A model generated the notes under the pieces. The model saw only the letters and a program-made list of their open reading frames with translations, was not told the origin of the DNA and made no database searches. A stretch of DNA of 64,000 nt from Siderastrea siderea (Eukaryota > Cnidaria > Anthozoa > Scleractinia > Rhizangiidae): assembly GCA_964030785.1 (NCBI GenBank), contig OZ034979.1:14182583-14246582 (forward strand). Reading direction: 5' to 3'. Made by a program: the position numbers and the translations under genes. Below are positions 21,653-31,418 of the stretch, piece after piece. How positions within the stretch are numbered: the first letter of the stretch is position 1; each line of letters opens with the position of its first letter.

Positions 21653-21830
21653 GTTGAGCCGCCCTCCCTCTGGTTGAGTCCCCCTCTCTAGTTTAGTCGA
21701 GCCGCCCTCTCTTGGTTGAGCCGCCCTCTTTTGTGGTTGAGCCACCCTCTTTTGTGGTTGAGCCGCCCTCTTTTGTGGTTGAACCCCCCTCTTTTTTAGG
21801 TCGAGCCGCCCTCTTGTCGAGTTCCCCTTC
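21653..21830 (+). repeat. 21-bp minisatellite (GTTGAGCCGCCCTCTTTTGTG-like)
   Basis: About eight tandem units of 21 bp with the core GAGCCGCCCTC and variable ends; four central units are nearly perfect. The strand is pyrimidine-rich. The array directly follows the end of BEL relic B. An identical array sits at 49144-49321 in copy 2. Confidence 0.85.
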
Positions 21831-22551
21831 CGTGATTTCGTTTGGGAACGGGTTGTTTTTGCGTTAGATCAGTGTAGTTTTGAGGGAATAAGGTCTGGAT
21901 AATGTCTGGTAAAGGGTTGGTCTGTGTTTTAAATTTGGTAGCAAAATATTAAATTTTGTTGATGCTATTGCTTCGTAAACTTTGTTGTTGCATATCTATC
22001 CCATAATTTTAAAAGAAGTGGTTTTTCTTCTTTTCAGGCAAGAACTACATCTCGTCTAAGAGTGGTGAAAATTTGACGTCTTTAACCCTTGAGTTTAGAT
22101 ATTTTATTGAATTTAAATTTTTGCCATTGCATGTTTTGCTTAATTGCAAATGTTTGAGGAAGAAAAACTTTTCAGGACCAGGAAATTTATTCTAGGCAAG
22201 TTGTTTCTAGATCTTGTTTAAGCAGAAGGGTAGTTTTTTTCGTGACGAAAGTTTGAAACTGTTTTTAAGTTGGTGGAGTTATGGTCGAAAATGCTGGTCA
22301 AACTCCTTCTTTAAAAGACCAAATTTTGCGCAAAGAAGTGGCTGTGTTTAAATGTACGTTTCTTCTCTACGTTTTAGAACCTGATTTTGAGATTCACACC
22401 TATGTTGCTCTATGTGATATACCATCATTAAAACGGAAACGAAAGTCCGGACACTTAATAAGCGAACAGTTACATCACCTTAAAGTTAGGATATAAAGTC
22501 AATAGGCGCCACTTGGATTTAAGTCAAACGTGGATATGTGTGACATATTAC
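21831..22551. other. AT-rich non-coding stretch
   Basis: Apart from one short ATG-started frame (22281-22496) I see no gene. The sequence is AT-rich with T runs and resembles the 1-2111 stretch in composition. Confidence 0.5.
22281..22496 (+). CDS. Small ORF, 71 aa, unknown
   Basis: The frame starts at a true ATG and runs 71 codons, with a Lys/Arg-rich segment near the C-terminus (PSLKRKRKSGHL). It is conserved without change in copy 2 (49772-49987), but the copies are almost identical everywhere, so this is not evidence of selection. I recognise no family. It may be a chance frame. Confidence 0.15.
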   Translation: MVENAGQTPSLKDQILRKEVAVFKCTFLLYVLEPDFEIHTYVALCDIPSLKRKRKSGHLISEQLHHLKVRI

Positions 22552-23045
22552 ACAGGACATGACATTGGAGATAGTCATTGACATTGACATTGGACATTGA
22601 CATTGACATTGACATTGGCATTGACATTGGACATTGACATTGGACATTGACATTGACATTGGACATTGACATTGACATTGGTTTTCTGGTCCCCCACTCA
22701 CTGTCTGTTTTGCGAGGGTATTACTCAGAGACTTGATACTGTCAAAGCAGTACCAAAAGCCATTCAGAGGGTAGCATCGAGTGCCCAACTTGACTCATTG
22801 TGGCCAGATGTTGGACATTGGAGATAGTCATTGACATTGACATTGGACATTGACATTGGACATTGACATTGACATTGACACTGGACATTGACATTGACAT
22901 TGGTTTCCTGGTCCCCCACTCACTGTCTTTTTTGCGAGGGTATTACTCAGAGACTTGATACTGTCAAAGCAGTACCAAAGCCATTCAGAGGGTAGCATCA
23001 AGTGACCAACTTGACTCATTGTGGCCAGATGTTGCTTCATAGCTA
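22552..23045. repeat. 253-bp tandem duplication containing GACATT microsatellites
   Basis: Two copies of a block start at GGAGATAGTCATTGACATT (22567 and 22820, 253 bp apart). Each has a GACATT/GGACATT microsatellite followed by a non-repetitive part (GTCCCCCACTCACTGTCT... to ...TTGTGGCCAGATGTTG). The first microsatellite is longer than the second. Minus-strand frames rich in Gln-Cys and Ser-Met pairs are simple translations of the microsatellite, not genes. Confidence 0.9.
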
Positions 23046-23458
23046 AGTGGTCGAACATTTCAACGGCTTGAGTGGCACCAGGAATGTCGTTTTATAGACA
23101 CGTTTTAGAGACACAGCAGGGGGCAATTCATTGTTTCGTGGGGGCACTCCCCAGGGGTTGGTTACCCCAGCTCGTGTTTTATCCCAGACGAATAACTGAA
23201 ATTGCTTTTACAATGTTTGAAGTTCATTTTGCCAATACATTGGATGGTGTGTCATGAGATTACCACTCTCACTCATTGTTGCCAGGCTTCGCATCGGATG
23301 ACTTTTGATGAGGTTCCCTGGTCCCCCCAAATTCCTTTTTTTGTGTTTTTTTATTCTAATTTTTTTTTTCTATGATATATAAATGTCAACCCAGCATCCT
23401 TCATAGCATCCATCCGTCATAAATGCCAATGCAACATCCATGTATAAAGCCTTGAGGC
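23046..23458. other. 3' flank of the recombinase gene
   Basis: No gene is recognised. A motif close to the end of the duplicated block (CCCTGGTCCCCCCAA) recurs near 23318. A T-rich tract at 23335-23370 lies just beyond the recombinase stop codon and contains the polyadenylation-like motif listed separately. Confidence 0.5.
23350..23355 (-). promoter_or_regulatory. Possible polyadenylation signal for the recombinase gene
   Basis: The plus strand reads TTTATT, that is AATAAA on the minus strand, about 104 bp downstream of the stop codon at 23459. The position is right for a short 3' untranslated region, but in AT-rich DNA such a hexamer is common by chance. Confidence 0.3.
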
Positions 23459-24220
23459 TTACTTCCTTCTCTTCGGTCTTCTCTTTTGAAAGATGTTTTT
23501 CACTTTGTTTCTGATTCGATCAAAGCTGTTATCTTCTAAGATTTGCTGGAGTTGTGGAGTTGAACTGAAAATTTTTGTGATCTCAGGATTTCGTGGGCAT
23601 TTCTCATATTTAGAGAGAGCTTCGTCAATTAGTTTCGTGTCCTCCTCGTCCCAGTCTAATCTTGCACTTTGTAGAGATCCATGCCCTGATGTCGTCTCCC
23701 CTGGGCTGTCATCAGGGACCTTAAAAGGGTCAATTGTTGGTTGTTTTTCTTGAAGGTAACGCACCCTGTCTGTTACCTTCTTGATCTTTTCTGGCGACGT
23801 CAAAGCTTTCATCAGGATTGGGTGTTCCCTCATTTTAGCCATAACCACTTTCTTCCGCATCGGTGAATGTTTTTCAATTTCTGGTTGAAAGACCTCCTTA
23901 ACTGCTTGATGCTCTTCTTCAGACAAAGGCCTCTTTGATGGTGAGCACTCTGCTTGATCTTCCTGCTCGTCACACTCTGGAGCTCTTTTCTTAGGTGAAG
24001 GTTTGGTGAAATTCTTGATTTGTTCTGCAGCCTCAGCGGCTTGGTCCGTGAGGCTATCTCGTAGGTACCACTTTTTGGCAGTATAATCAGAGTGGCACAT
24101 GAGGCGACGGAGTGGTTCTTCATCAATCTTTTTCCTTTTTTGCTTTTTCTTGTACATGATGGTGACTATCCATTTACGGAAGTCTGTCGCGCTGATCATG
24201 GTGTCTGGACGAACAGACAC
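23459..24220 (-). CDS. Tyrosine recombinase C-terminal half with two Myb-like repeats
   Basis: This 253-codon open frame carries the end of a tyrosine recombinase (DNA strand cutting and rejoining; Crypton-like in my judgement). Visible active-site residues are Arg15 in TDFRKW, His43 in LMCHSDYT and the nucleophile Tyr52 in KKWYLR. The nine-residue His-to-Tyr spacing is typical of the family. The residue three before Arg15 is Thr instead of the usual His. Residues 99-158 and 187-247 look like two divergent Myb/SANT-type helical repeats (for example DWDEEDTKLIDEAL), and the C-terminus is basic (KRRPKRRK). The frame has no ATG at its 5' end; the first Met codon is residue 8. It overlaps the 631-aa frame by 25 bases out of phase, so it is the second half of a broken gene unless translated separately. 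Confidence 0.75.
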   Translation of the reverse strand: MSVRPDTMISATDFRKWIVTIMYKKKQKRKKIDEEPLRRLMCHSDYTAKKWYLRDSLTDQAAEAAEQIKNFTKPSPKKRAPECDEQEDQAECSPSKRPLSEEEHQAVKEVFQPEIEKHSPMRKKVVMAKMREHPILMKALTSPEKIKKVTDRVRYLQEKQPTIDPFKVPDDSPGETTSGHGSLQSARLDWDEEDTKLIDEALSKYEKCPRNPEITKIFSSTPQLQQILEDNSFDRIRNKVKNIFQKRRPKRRK

Positions 24221-26091
24221 AGCATTATGAGAAGGTCTCGGGCCGCACAGTATTCTGCAACTGTAAGTTCTTTATCAGCTTCTGCAGACGTGAACGCCTG
24301 TCGTCCTTTCAAAGCTGGTTCGGAGTTCATTATGGCTTCCACGTCTGCATTAGTTAGTATGTTGTCGCATTCCTTGAGATATTTTTCCCAGCTGTCTTTC
24401 GGTGTTTCTTTGGTGACGGTCCTTCTCCATCCCTTCAGATCCTTGCACAGGTCTGACAGAGCGTCTTTGGTCACTGGATCAATTTTTGGCAGGTGCGATC
24501 TAGTGCCTTTCTCGGTAACATATTCTAGGAAGTTTTGCAAACTGCCCAGGTAGGACTTGAGCGTACCACATGCCTTCTTGGTCAAGTTGGACACTACCCA
24601 ATCTAGCCAAACCTTGTTACCTTCTTCATCTGCGATAATGGTAATATCGTCTCCTTTTGGTTCGATCTCCTCCAGGATGGTCCTGACCTGGCTGGCATGC
24701 TGAAGACGTTTTCTTTCTTTGTGGAAGCCAGCAGCTGGAGTGAACGAGTACTTGTAAAAGCCAATCAGCCACCTGTGGCGGTCTGTCCTCGAGTTAGGAT
24801 CTTTGAAGAAATCCTCTTGCATGCAATGTACGGTGTCGTCATTATCATCGCTGACATTGTCACTAGGAGGTTTACTCTTCGCCGCTGGGCTTGGTGGTAC
24901 AATGTCCAACTCATCGATAGCTTCCTCGTCACTTGCCGACTGCATGGTGACTTCTTCCACAATTGGTAGCTCAGGTAATGGTAGATGAGATGGCACTGAT
25001 GATGGCGAGACTTTCTTATCCTTAGTTGTTGTTGAATCTGGGGATGGTATGGATGGTTGTGACACATTAGGTTCTATGCTACGGAGCTCTTCTTCCAGTT
25101 CCTGGTACCGCCTTGCTACTTTGAGGCTGAGCTTGTAAACAGCACTTCCTGGCTTCATACGATGTTTGTTTTGCAGGTGCTCGGGAAGGTAGCAGCCCAA
25201 GTAGTTGCAAGCTTTCTCTGAGCACCAACGCTTCCATCTCCCCTTGATGGTCTTTCCTCCTCTTGTAGTACGTTTGGGCCCTATTGTCTTTTTTGGGTCC
25301 AAACCCAGGGCAAAGTATTTGTCGACATCTTGCTCGATGATGTGACCTTTTCGGTAATGTACGTTTTGTAGATGGCGCTTCAGATTTGGCCCTACATAGC
25401 CACGGCAACCGCTTGGGACCATGCATTTGCGGTCAATGTGGTGACTCCACGGATTTCTCTTTTGATTGTCTCCATTATTGTCATCCTCTTCGTCTTCCTC
25501 CACACCTGCTTGACCTTTCTCATCCTCATCCTCGTCTTTCTCTCCTTCACCTTCCTCTTCATCTTTCTCTTCTTCATTCTTCTCTCCTTCCTCTTCACTT
25601 TCCTCTTCCTCATCCTGTTCTTCTTGCGCATCTTCACCCTCCTCTCCTTCTCCATCCTCCTCCAAGGTGTCACCTTCTTCTTCTCTTCGGGAGGCTTCCA
25701 TTTGTTCCACCTTAAGTAGCATGTCTGTCGTTAAACAAATGTCCTTGACCAGAGTCAGTGTATCCTCTGCAACATCCTGTCCATTTAGGACAGGATGGAC
25801 GGTTGGCGTTTTGTCCGAGAGGCAATTGTAGGCATACATACAATACTTAAGTGCCGTCCGTGCCATCCTCGCTGTGAATTGAAGTTTGAGTTTCTCGGCC
25901 GCTGCTTCAAAGTAGACAAATTCTGATAAGTCGTCTTTCATCCTACTCTTTGCACCTTTCGCTGCGGGATTAAACACTTCTGGCGCATTGAAGGGGAAGC
26001 CCTCCTTAAGGTGAAGTAGCTCTTGGGCATTGTGATTGCATTTGACAGCTCGTGTTAACAGATCAATAAGGGTTGTGAGACGGTTTTCCAT
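24196..26091 (-). CDS. Tyrosine recombinase N-terminal half: acidic tract, two C2H2-like fingers, core-binding domain
   Basis: This is a 631-codon frame from ATG at 26091 to TGA at 24196, with no intron needed. Order of parts: a helical N-terminal region (1-125); an extremely Glu/Asp-rich tract (about 135-208); two atypical zinc fingers with ligands Cys223, Cys229, His240, His245 and Cys290, Cys295, His305, His310; a Ser/Pro-rich linker (about 340-410); and a helical domain (about 430-600) fitting the core-binding domain of tyrosine recombinases (GTLKSYLGSLQNFLEYV). The end, AEYCAARDLLIMLCLF, is the first helix of the catalytic domain; the next block, with the first catalytic Arg, should follow but is absent. 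The protein would probably bind DNA but not cut it. The Crypton-like label comes from general architecture and is tentative. The identical break occurs in copy 2. Confidence 0.8.
   Translation of the reverse strand: MENRLTTLIDLLTRAVKCNHNAQELLHLKEGFPFNAPEVFNPAAKGAKSRMKDDLSEFVYFEAAAEKLKLQFTARMARTALKYCMYAYNCLSDKTPTVHPVLNGQDVAEDTLTLVKDICLTTDMLLKVEQMEASRREEEGDTLEEDGEGEEGEDAQEEQDEEEESEEEGEKNEEEKDEEEGEGEKDEDEDEKGQAGVEEDEEDDNNGDNQKRNPWSHHIDRKCMVPSGCRGYVGPNLKRHLQNVHYRKGHIIEQDVDKYFALGLDPKKTIGPKRTTRGGKTIKGRWKRWCSEKACNYLGCYLPEHLQNKHRMKPGSAVYKLSLKVARRYQELEEELRSIEPNVSQPSIPSPDSTTTKDKKVSPSSVPSHLPLPELPIVEEVTMQSASDEEAIDELDIVPPSPAAKSKPPSDNVSDDNDDTVHCMQEDFFKDPNSRTDRHRWLIGFYKYSFTPAAGFHKERKRLQHASQVRTILEEIEPKGDDITIIADEEGNKVWLDWVVSNLTKKACGTLKSYLGSLQNFLEYVTEKGTRSHLPKIDPVTKDALSDLCKDLKGWRRTVTKETPKDSWEKYLKECDNILTNADVEAIMNSEPALKGRQAFTSAEADKELTVAEYCAARDLLIMLCLFVQTP
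24201..24220. other. Perfect 7-6-7 inverted repeat at the recombinase frame break
   Basis: The plus strand reads GTGTCTG, six bases (GACGAA), then CAGACAC. The arms are perfect complements. The element lies inside the 25-base overlap of the two recombinase frames, exactly where the catalytic domain is interrupted. The shape (short inverted arms around a 6-base spacer) resembles a tyrosine-recombinase crossover site, but no function is shown. Confidence 0.9.
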
Positions 26092-26553
26092 GATTAGCGA
26101 ATACGTAGGAATGTTTCTAAGGCAAAAGTAAACCCGGAATAACTTTGCCGTAGAATAGGCCTTGTAAACAGGAGGTCAAATGGTAAAATCCCCTTAAAGT
26201 TGTTAGCAGTTAAAGTTAAGCCTCGTTTTCATGCTAAGTGCATATTTACGTCCGCCATATTGGAAAAACTTCAACAGTTAATAACTTTGCAAGGTTTAAA
26301 GCTCTGTCTCAACTTTCCACGTGACTTTGATCACAACAGGCCCAACCCAGAGCAAGAATTTGCGCAGCTACAAACGGTTGAAATTTCGACCTTATTAGCT
26401 ATTCATACCTCAATAACTCGTTAATAGATTGAGCAATTTTCACGAAACTTGAATCAAAGGCTTCCTTGCAAGGCTATGTATCTGGGTTTGGCCACTGAAA
26501 GCCTTCAAGTGTTGTAAAAACCGCTTAAAAACCACTCAATGGTTATGTACTTC
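26092..26553. other. 5' flank of the recombinase gene
   Basis: No gene is supported. This is the likely promoter side of the minus-strand recombinase gene, but I see no clear TATA box or initiator. A 74-aa plus-strand frame (26200-26424) starts with a non-ATG codon and has no known motif. Confidence 0.5.
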
Positions 26554-28664
26554 ATAAATTCTCTACTATGCTAGCGTAACCATTGACTACGCAAAAGTAA
26601 ACACTTCCCACGGAACAAAAATCTTATTGACAGATGCACGAGGACCTTATGTCATGTTCCTGGTAGTTAGTTTACTCTTGCATGGTCTTTAAACGGTGTA
26701 AATAAATTAAAAATATGGAGCACAAAAAACGTGTATGCTTGTCTTGAATGCACTCCAATGCTTGTCTTGAATGCCAACCTCATGTCTGTGCACTGGAGTG
26801 TCCTTATAAGTACTGTAACAGTGTTTTGTTTATAACTATGACAGATTAAAAGCTTTTTTCTTCAAATTTGGTGGAAAATTATACTTTTATTTCTCTTTTC
26901 TGTGCTTAAAGGATTTTTAATTATCTTTAAAATTTAATGAGATACGAACAGGTCAATTTGTCGTGCAATTTTGCCACTATGCTATAATAGGGTAAGGGGT
27001 ACATACATTTATTTTTGTAGGACTAGTTTTAAGATCTGCTGTTCTTTCTTGGTAGACTGTTAGGTATGTTAATAGTGTCTAATCTGGTTAATATTATTAT
27101 TATTATTGTTATTAATTTATTTTTATTAACGAGAGATTGCTAGTTAAAGTTGTTCTTCAAGTTCTTTCCCAAGGCCAAAAAATTTTACAGTTTTTAAAAA
27201 TTTGTATCTTCTTGTAATTTCAATATGTTGCCTTGAACTTTGACTATGATTTAGGACTACTATAGTACTATAGCATAAAAAAATTGACATTTGCATCAGT
27301 GATTGACAAGTGACAAACAGTTTGTGCTAACAACCTGTTTTTTTCAAAAATTCGTTGTGTTAACTGAAGGGCAAACTTTGGTCGACCATAACTCATCAAT
27401 GAACAAAGCTATTGCAGCACGGTTTCCTTCATCTTCTAGAGCATTAATAACTGAAGAAGTGTACAAGAGGTTAAAGGAAAATATTTAAATAAATACAAGA
27501 TATTATAAGAAATATTAGGTATTCATATTTTGCAGCAAAACACACAGTACTAATTTCGAAAAATTCTCAAAACCTCAACTGTAAGGGTTAGGAAACCAAA
27601 CTCACTAATTTTATACAACCAACCATGGCCTCAGTAGTGATTAATGTTAATATTAGAGGTCGAGGTCAAAGGTTAAACTTTCTAAGAAAACTGTTGCAAA
27701 TAGTACAATTTTTTCTTAATTGGCCGTAAATGGCATTGTATAACTTATCACCGTTTAACTTTAAAACCGTCATATTATTTTGGCGGCTAGAATAAGTCTT
27801 GCCCTAAATAACGCTGTGTTCAATTCATCTAAAGAATCTATTTGAGCTCAGAAAAAAATCAGATTGACATGGGCCATTTTTGTAAAACATGGTCGATGTG
27901 CCCTCCTTTTTGAGACTTTGAAGGGCCATATCTTCACGAAGAAACAAGTTTGATAAAAGAAAATTACACCAACGTCTTCCGCTCAGTAAGATCTTTAAAA
28001 CGATAGTAAATACTGATGTTTTTGTTAAGATTCGAATTTTTTAAAAGCAACAAGGTGTGAAGTCGATTTCCCCTCTTTGCCTAAAATAGGGTCTTCACGC
28101 CAGAAAAAAATTCAAAATAAAGTAACCTGTTAATCAAATGACGTGAAAACTACAACAAGTCAATTTTGTCACAAAAGGAATAAGTGGGCCAAATGTCAGA
28201 CCTTAACCCTTAGATTTAGTCATTTTGGAATTTTTTCAAACCAGTCACATTTTCGAGTAAGAGAAAACTGATCTCCAAAACTCATACTCAGATGTTAGGC
28301 ATATGCCTTTACTGGATTTTTTCAGAACCAAAATGTTCACTTTTTTAAATGCGAGGGTTAAGAAATGGCTTTCTACCGCTCAAGGGGGAATAGAGTTAAC
28401 CCTCCATAACCAGATTTTGAGCCACTTAGGCAAAGATTTTCAACGATTCCCCCATTTTGTTGAGTCCCCTCCCTTTTTTTGACTTCAAACCAGCGTAAAA
28501 GGTAGAAACATTGACCAATGAAACTGAAACTTTAACAAAATAAAAAACAGGTCTAAATAAAGGTTAACACCAAAGGACAAAGACATTGGACTTATTCTAA
28601 ATTTTTATAATTTTTCGAAGTTGTGTTAGGAGAGGGGGAACTCAACCGCAAATATAGCTAATTT
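26554..28664. other. AT-rich non-coding stretch, copy 2
   Basis: Corresponds to 1-2111; no gene is seen. It forms the direct continuation of the 5' flank of the copy-1 recombinase gene, so the upstream region of that gene runs from 26092 through this stretch. Confidence 0.6.
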
Positions 28665-29228
28665 ACTATTTGTATACATTGGTACTGACTTTGTAGGACC
28701 CTTATACGTAAAGGAGAGTCAAGTGTCACGAAAGCGTACGTATGTGTGTCCACAAATGCGTGGTCGCGTATAGGTCACTTGGAGCTTACAAATGGCCAAA
28801 CGACAGATGAATTTCTGCAAGCCTTCAGTCGCATAACAAATCGCAGCGGTGTTTGCCATACAGTGTGGTCAGACAATGCAAAAACCTTCAAAGTCGCAAG
28901 TAGAGAAAATAAGAGGTTATATGACCAGCCAAAGTCACAGAGCCAGTCGCTGTGGGACACTTTGGATCAAGATCGACTCAAGTCAGAGTTATCAGCAAAG
29001 GGGATTAAGTAGAATCAGCCACCCCACAAGCCAGTCATGAAGAAGACGTTCCTGTACATGGTGGGGAGAAGTTGCAGTCGGTTGTTGTTCCGGCTCAGAG
29101 CTTTCCTGTTCCTTAAAGTAGACTCATTGTTGGCCTCCGCGACGGAGGACAAGGTAAGGAGGATGTTACAGCCCTTCGCACACGATCTGGAAGAGTAGTT
29201 AACAACGTGAGAGACTCGACTTGTGACT
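28665..29228 (+). pseudogene. BEL/Pao integrase relic A, copy 2
   Basis: Same broken frames as in copy 1 (main frame 28746-29012). One visible change is Ile to Leu in DQDRLKSE, caused by A to C at 28977; copy 3 shares it. Confidence 0.85.
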
Positions 29229-29483
29229 ACGATTAACCCTACCCTACCCTAGTAAGTTAGCTTTGTAAGTTACGTGCCCTTGTTTGCGTCCTTCGTAGCT
29301 TGTGAATCAAAGTGTTGTACACCCGCTCGGACATCTAAGTTGTGTATCGATGTCTAATGGTCATTAAACATTGTGTTGAGGAAAGCTGTATTTCGTCGAG
29401 CTTCCTAACAGGAATTAAGACTTCTGCAAGATAAGCTCTATCAGCACCCACCACCACGATCTGGTAATTAAGGAGATGGGAGA

Positions 29484-29495
29484 GGGGGGGGGGGG
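29484..29495. repeat. Poly-G tract, 12 G (copy 2)
   Basis: Twelve Gs, against 11 in copy 1 and 15 in copy 3. The single-base change shifts the minus-strand frames that run through it, which argues against coding there. Confidence 0.95.
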
Positions 29496-30253
29496 CCGGC
29501 GGTACTAAAACAAAACAAGACACTACATTTATATATGCAGGTACCAACAGGCACATTAGCTTCACGGTGTAGCAGCAGGCTTTGTTCTTTTGAATTTTTT
29601 TCCATTTCTGAAAGAATTTCATTTGGGATGTTGGTCCACCTTGGCTTTGGCAGGGACCAGGACCATTTAGTTGATGAACCAAATCCTGAAACGCGCAAAA
29701 AGTCAATTTAGTATCAAATTAAAGCTTATTGCCTATATTTGGAACGTCTACTTGTTACTTTTTATGTAACCTGTACCTAAGCGAGAAATACAACTTTTTG
29801 GAACGGAGGTAGGCTAGGAGAAATTGAACTCCTAAATCTATAAGAACTATAAAATAATTTATATCTCTGTAAATATCAAACTTATTTGTACCAGACTTGG
29901 CAGAAATACTACCCTTATCAAGATATGTTAATTTTAGCTTTCAGACATGTTTTCTGAGTTGCCATGGCTACAGCCGCCAATCGAATAGTAAATAAGGCCT
30001 CGGGCGGGGCACAAAGTTTGCCCCATTCTTAACTCCGAGAGTATGAAGGCTATGACAACAAGACGTGAGGTTAAAGGGTACGTCTTACAATGTTTCCTTT
30101 GGGGTCTGCAGAACGACTTGATGACGTCACTTGACGTGGGAATTATGTCAAAGTTTTCAAGTGGCGGCCATCTTGGATGCGCCATCTTTGATCCAATCTT
30201 GTCTCTAGATTTAGTTTACACAGAGAGAAAACAGGCGAGGCAGGCCATGTTTA

Positions 30254-30386
30254 GAAATGTTGGTTGTTACTTGGTTTTTGAACAACAAACTCAACCCACA
30301 TATCGCGCCAAGTCCGGGAATCGAACCCGGGACACATTGGTGGGAGACAAGTGCTCTCACCTCTGCGCCATATCTGCTCCCCCTTA
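30254..30386 (-). mobile_element. tRNA-Gly-like SINE, copy 2
   Basis: Same element as at 3700-3832 with unchanged box A, box B and CCC anticodon loop. Confidence 0.75.
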
Positions 30387-30748
30387 AACAACAACGTTAG
30401 TCTAAAGGAGTCTCACACACTTTGCTCCAAGCTACTTTGTACAAATCAATCTTTTGACAATTGTCCTAATTATGAACGTTTGCAAAGTTCAAAAACTGTT
30501 GAAAAGTTTGTCCTTTTGCTCTCGCGTTGAAATACATCAGAACGTAATGACCACAACTCCTGCTGTTCACAGCTTGGAGAGACCTCGTGTTCGTCATCAC
30601 GTACTTCCACTGCTTCACGATTCATTCGTTCAATGGTTAAGCTTGGTAGCATTGCAGAGATACAGTAAAACTGACCATTAGTTTACAGACATTGTCTTTT
30701 GTTCAAATACCTAACCAGTGTTTTCCTGGTTTGTCATGTGGGTCTGTG

Positions 30749-30899
30749 TTAACAATTTAAGAGCAGCAATACCTGGCCAGGGTTCTTGGGTAAACGATCA
30801 CAGGCCACCACTCCATAGAAGTAAGGTTTCAACATGGGAACTTCCATAGCCAAATATTCCAATTGCACATTGTTCGGGACCACTTGTTTTACGTCAAAT
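30749..30899 (-). pseudogene. Adenain-like protease N-terminal relic, copy 2
   Basis: Unchanged from copy 1: same Met, same FYGVVACDRLP motif, same early stop. Confidence 0.45.
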
Positions 30900-31418
30900 T
30901 GCGTTCGTAGATGCCGTAGAGCACAGCACCATCGGAATCGATCTCCAGTAATTTCGCAAACTCTCCCAAGATGATGCTTGTATTGTGTTCGTGAGCCGTC
31001 CCAAATTCTAGTACCAGTTGCAAGTCTCCTGTTTGTCTTGGGTTCAACGCACGGCTGTCGGCGCATCCTTTGGCAACATTGTCAAATACAAACAGGGTGC
31101 CATTCTTGTGTTGCCCCCAATCCTCTCTTCTCACCATTTTTGCTTTATGTCCGCTTTACTGGCTTGCAGAAAGAAAAAGTACCCTGCCAGATCTCCTTGA
31201 CTATCATCGTGATTGAGTTGGAACGTTTCATTTAGGTCTTCCCCTAAAACAATCTGTTTGATGGAGGTCAATCCGAATTTCTGGAAGCGGAATGGATCGA
31301 ACGCCACGTTCCCGTTAGAGGCTTCCTTACGTGCCATCCCCACAATGATTCTATCTAGGATCCTACCTTGATACAAACGGTTTGTTAGCTCTAAGGCCGG
31401 CTTGATTTTCTTGCATAC
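30889..31418 (-). pseudogene. F54H12.2-like relic, copy 2
   Basis: Same two frames and same one-base frame break (near 31134) as in copy 1. Confidence 0.6.

Larger units (their letters stand above)
1..26553. repeat. Macro-repeat unit, copy 1 (26,553 bp)
   Basis: The sequence at base 1 recurs at 26554 and again at 54045 in the same orientation, and everything between follows in the same order. Copy 1 lacks a 31-bp segment that copies 2 and 3 have (between about 5722 and 5724), carries an extra 9-bp tandem duplication near 20770, and has 11 Gs in the poly-G tract. It has one complete 939-bp higher-order satellite unit plus a partial one. The true start of the unit cannot be fixed from three copies, so base 1 is only a convenient phase. 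Confidence 0.97.

Noticed and set aside
22519..23058. Minus-strand frames rich in Gln-Cys and Ser-Met as Cys-rich proteins
   Set aside because: They are translations of the GACATT microsatellite and carry no conserved non-repeat domain that I recognise.
24196..24220. Short intron joining the two recombinase frames
   Set aside because: The frames overlap directly, leaving no room for an intron, and joining them would still lack the first catalytic Arg region.
25372..25719. Plus-strand 115-aa and 109-aa frames (Leu/Phe-rich and His/Leu/Pro-rich) as membrane proteins
   Set aside because: They are the opposite strand of the Glu/Asp-rich tract of the recombinase, whose CTT/CTC complement necessarily reads as hydrophobic or His/Pro-rich residues.
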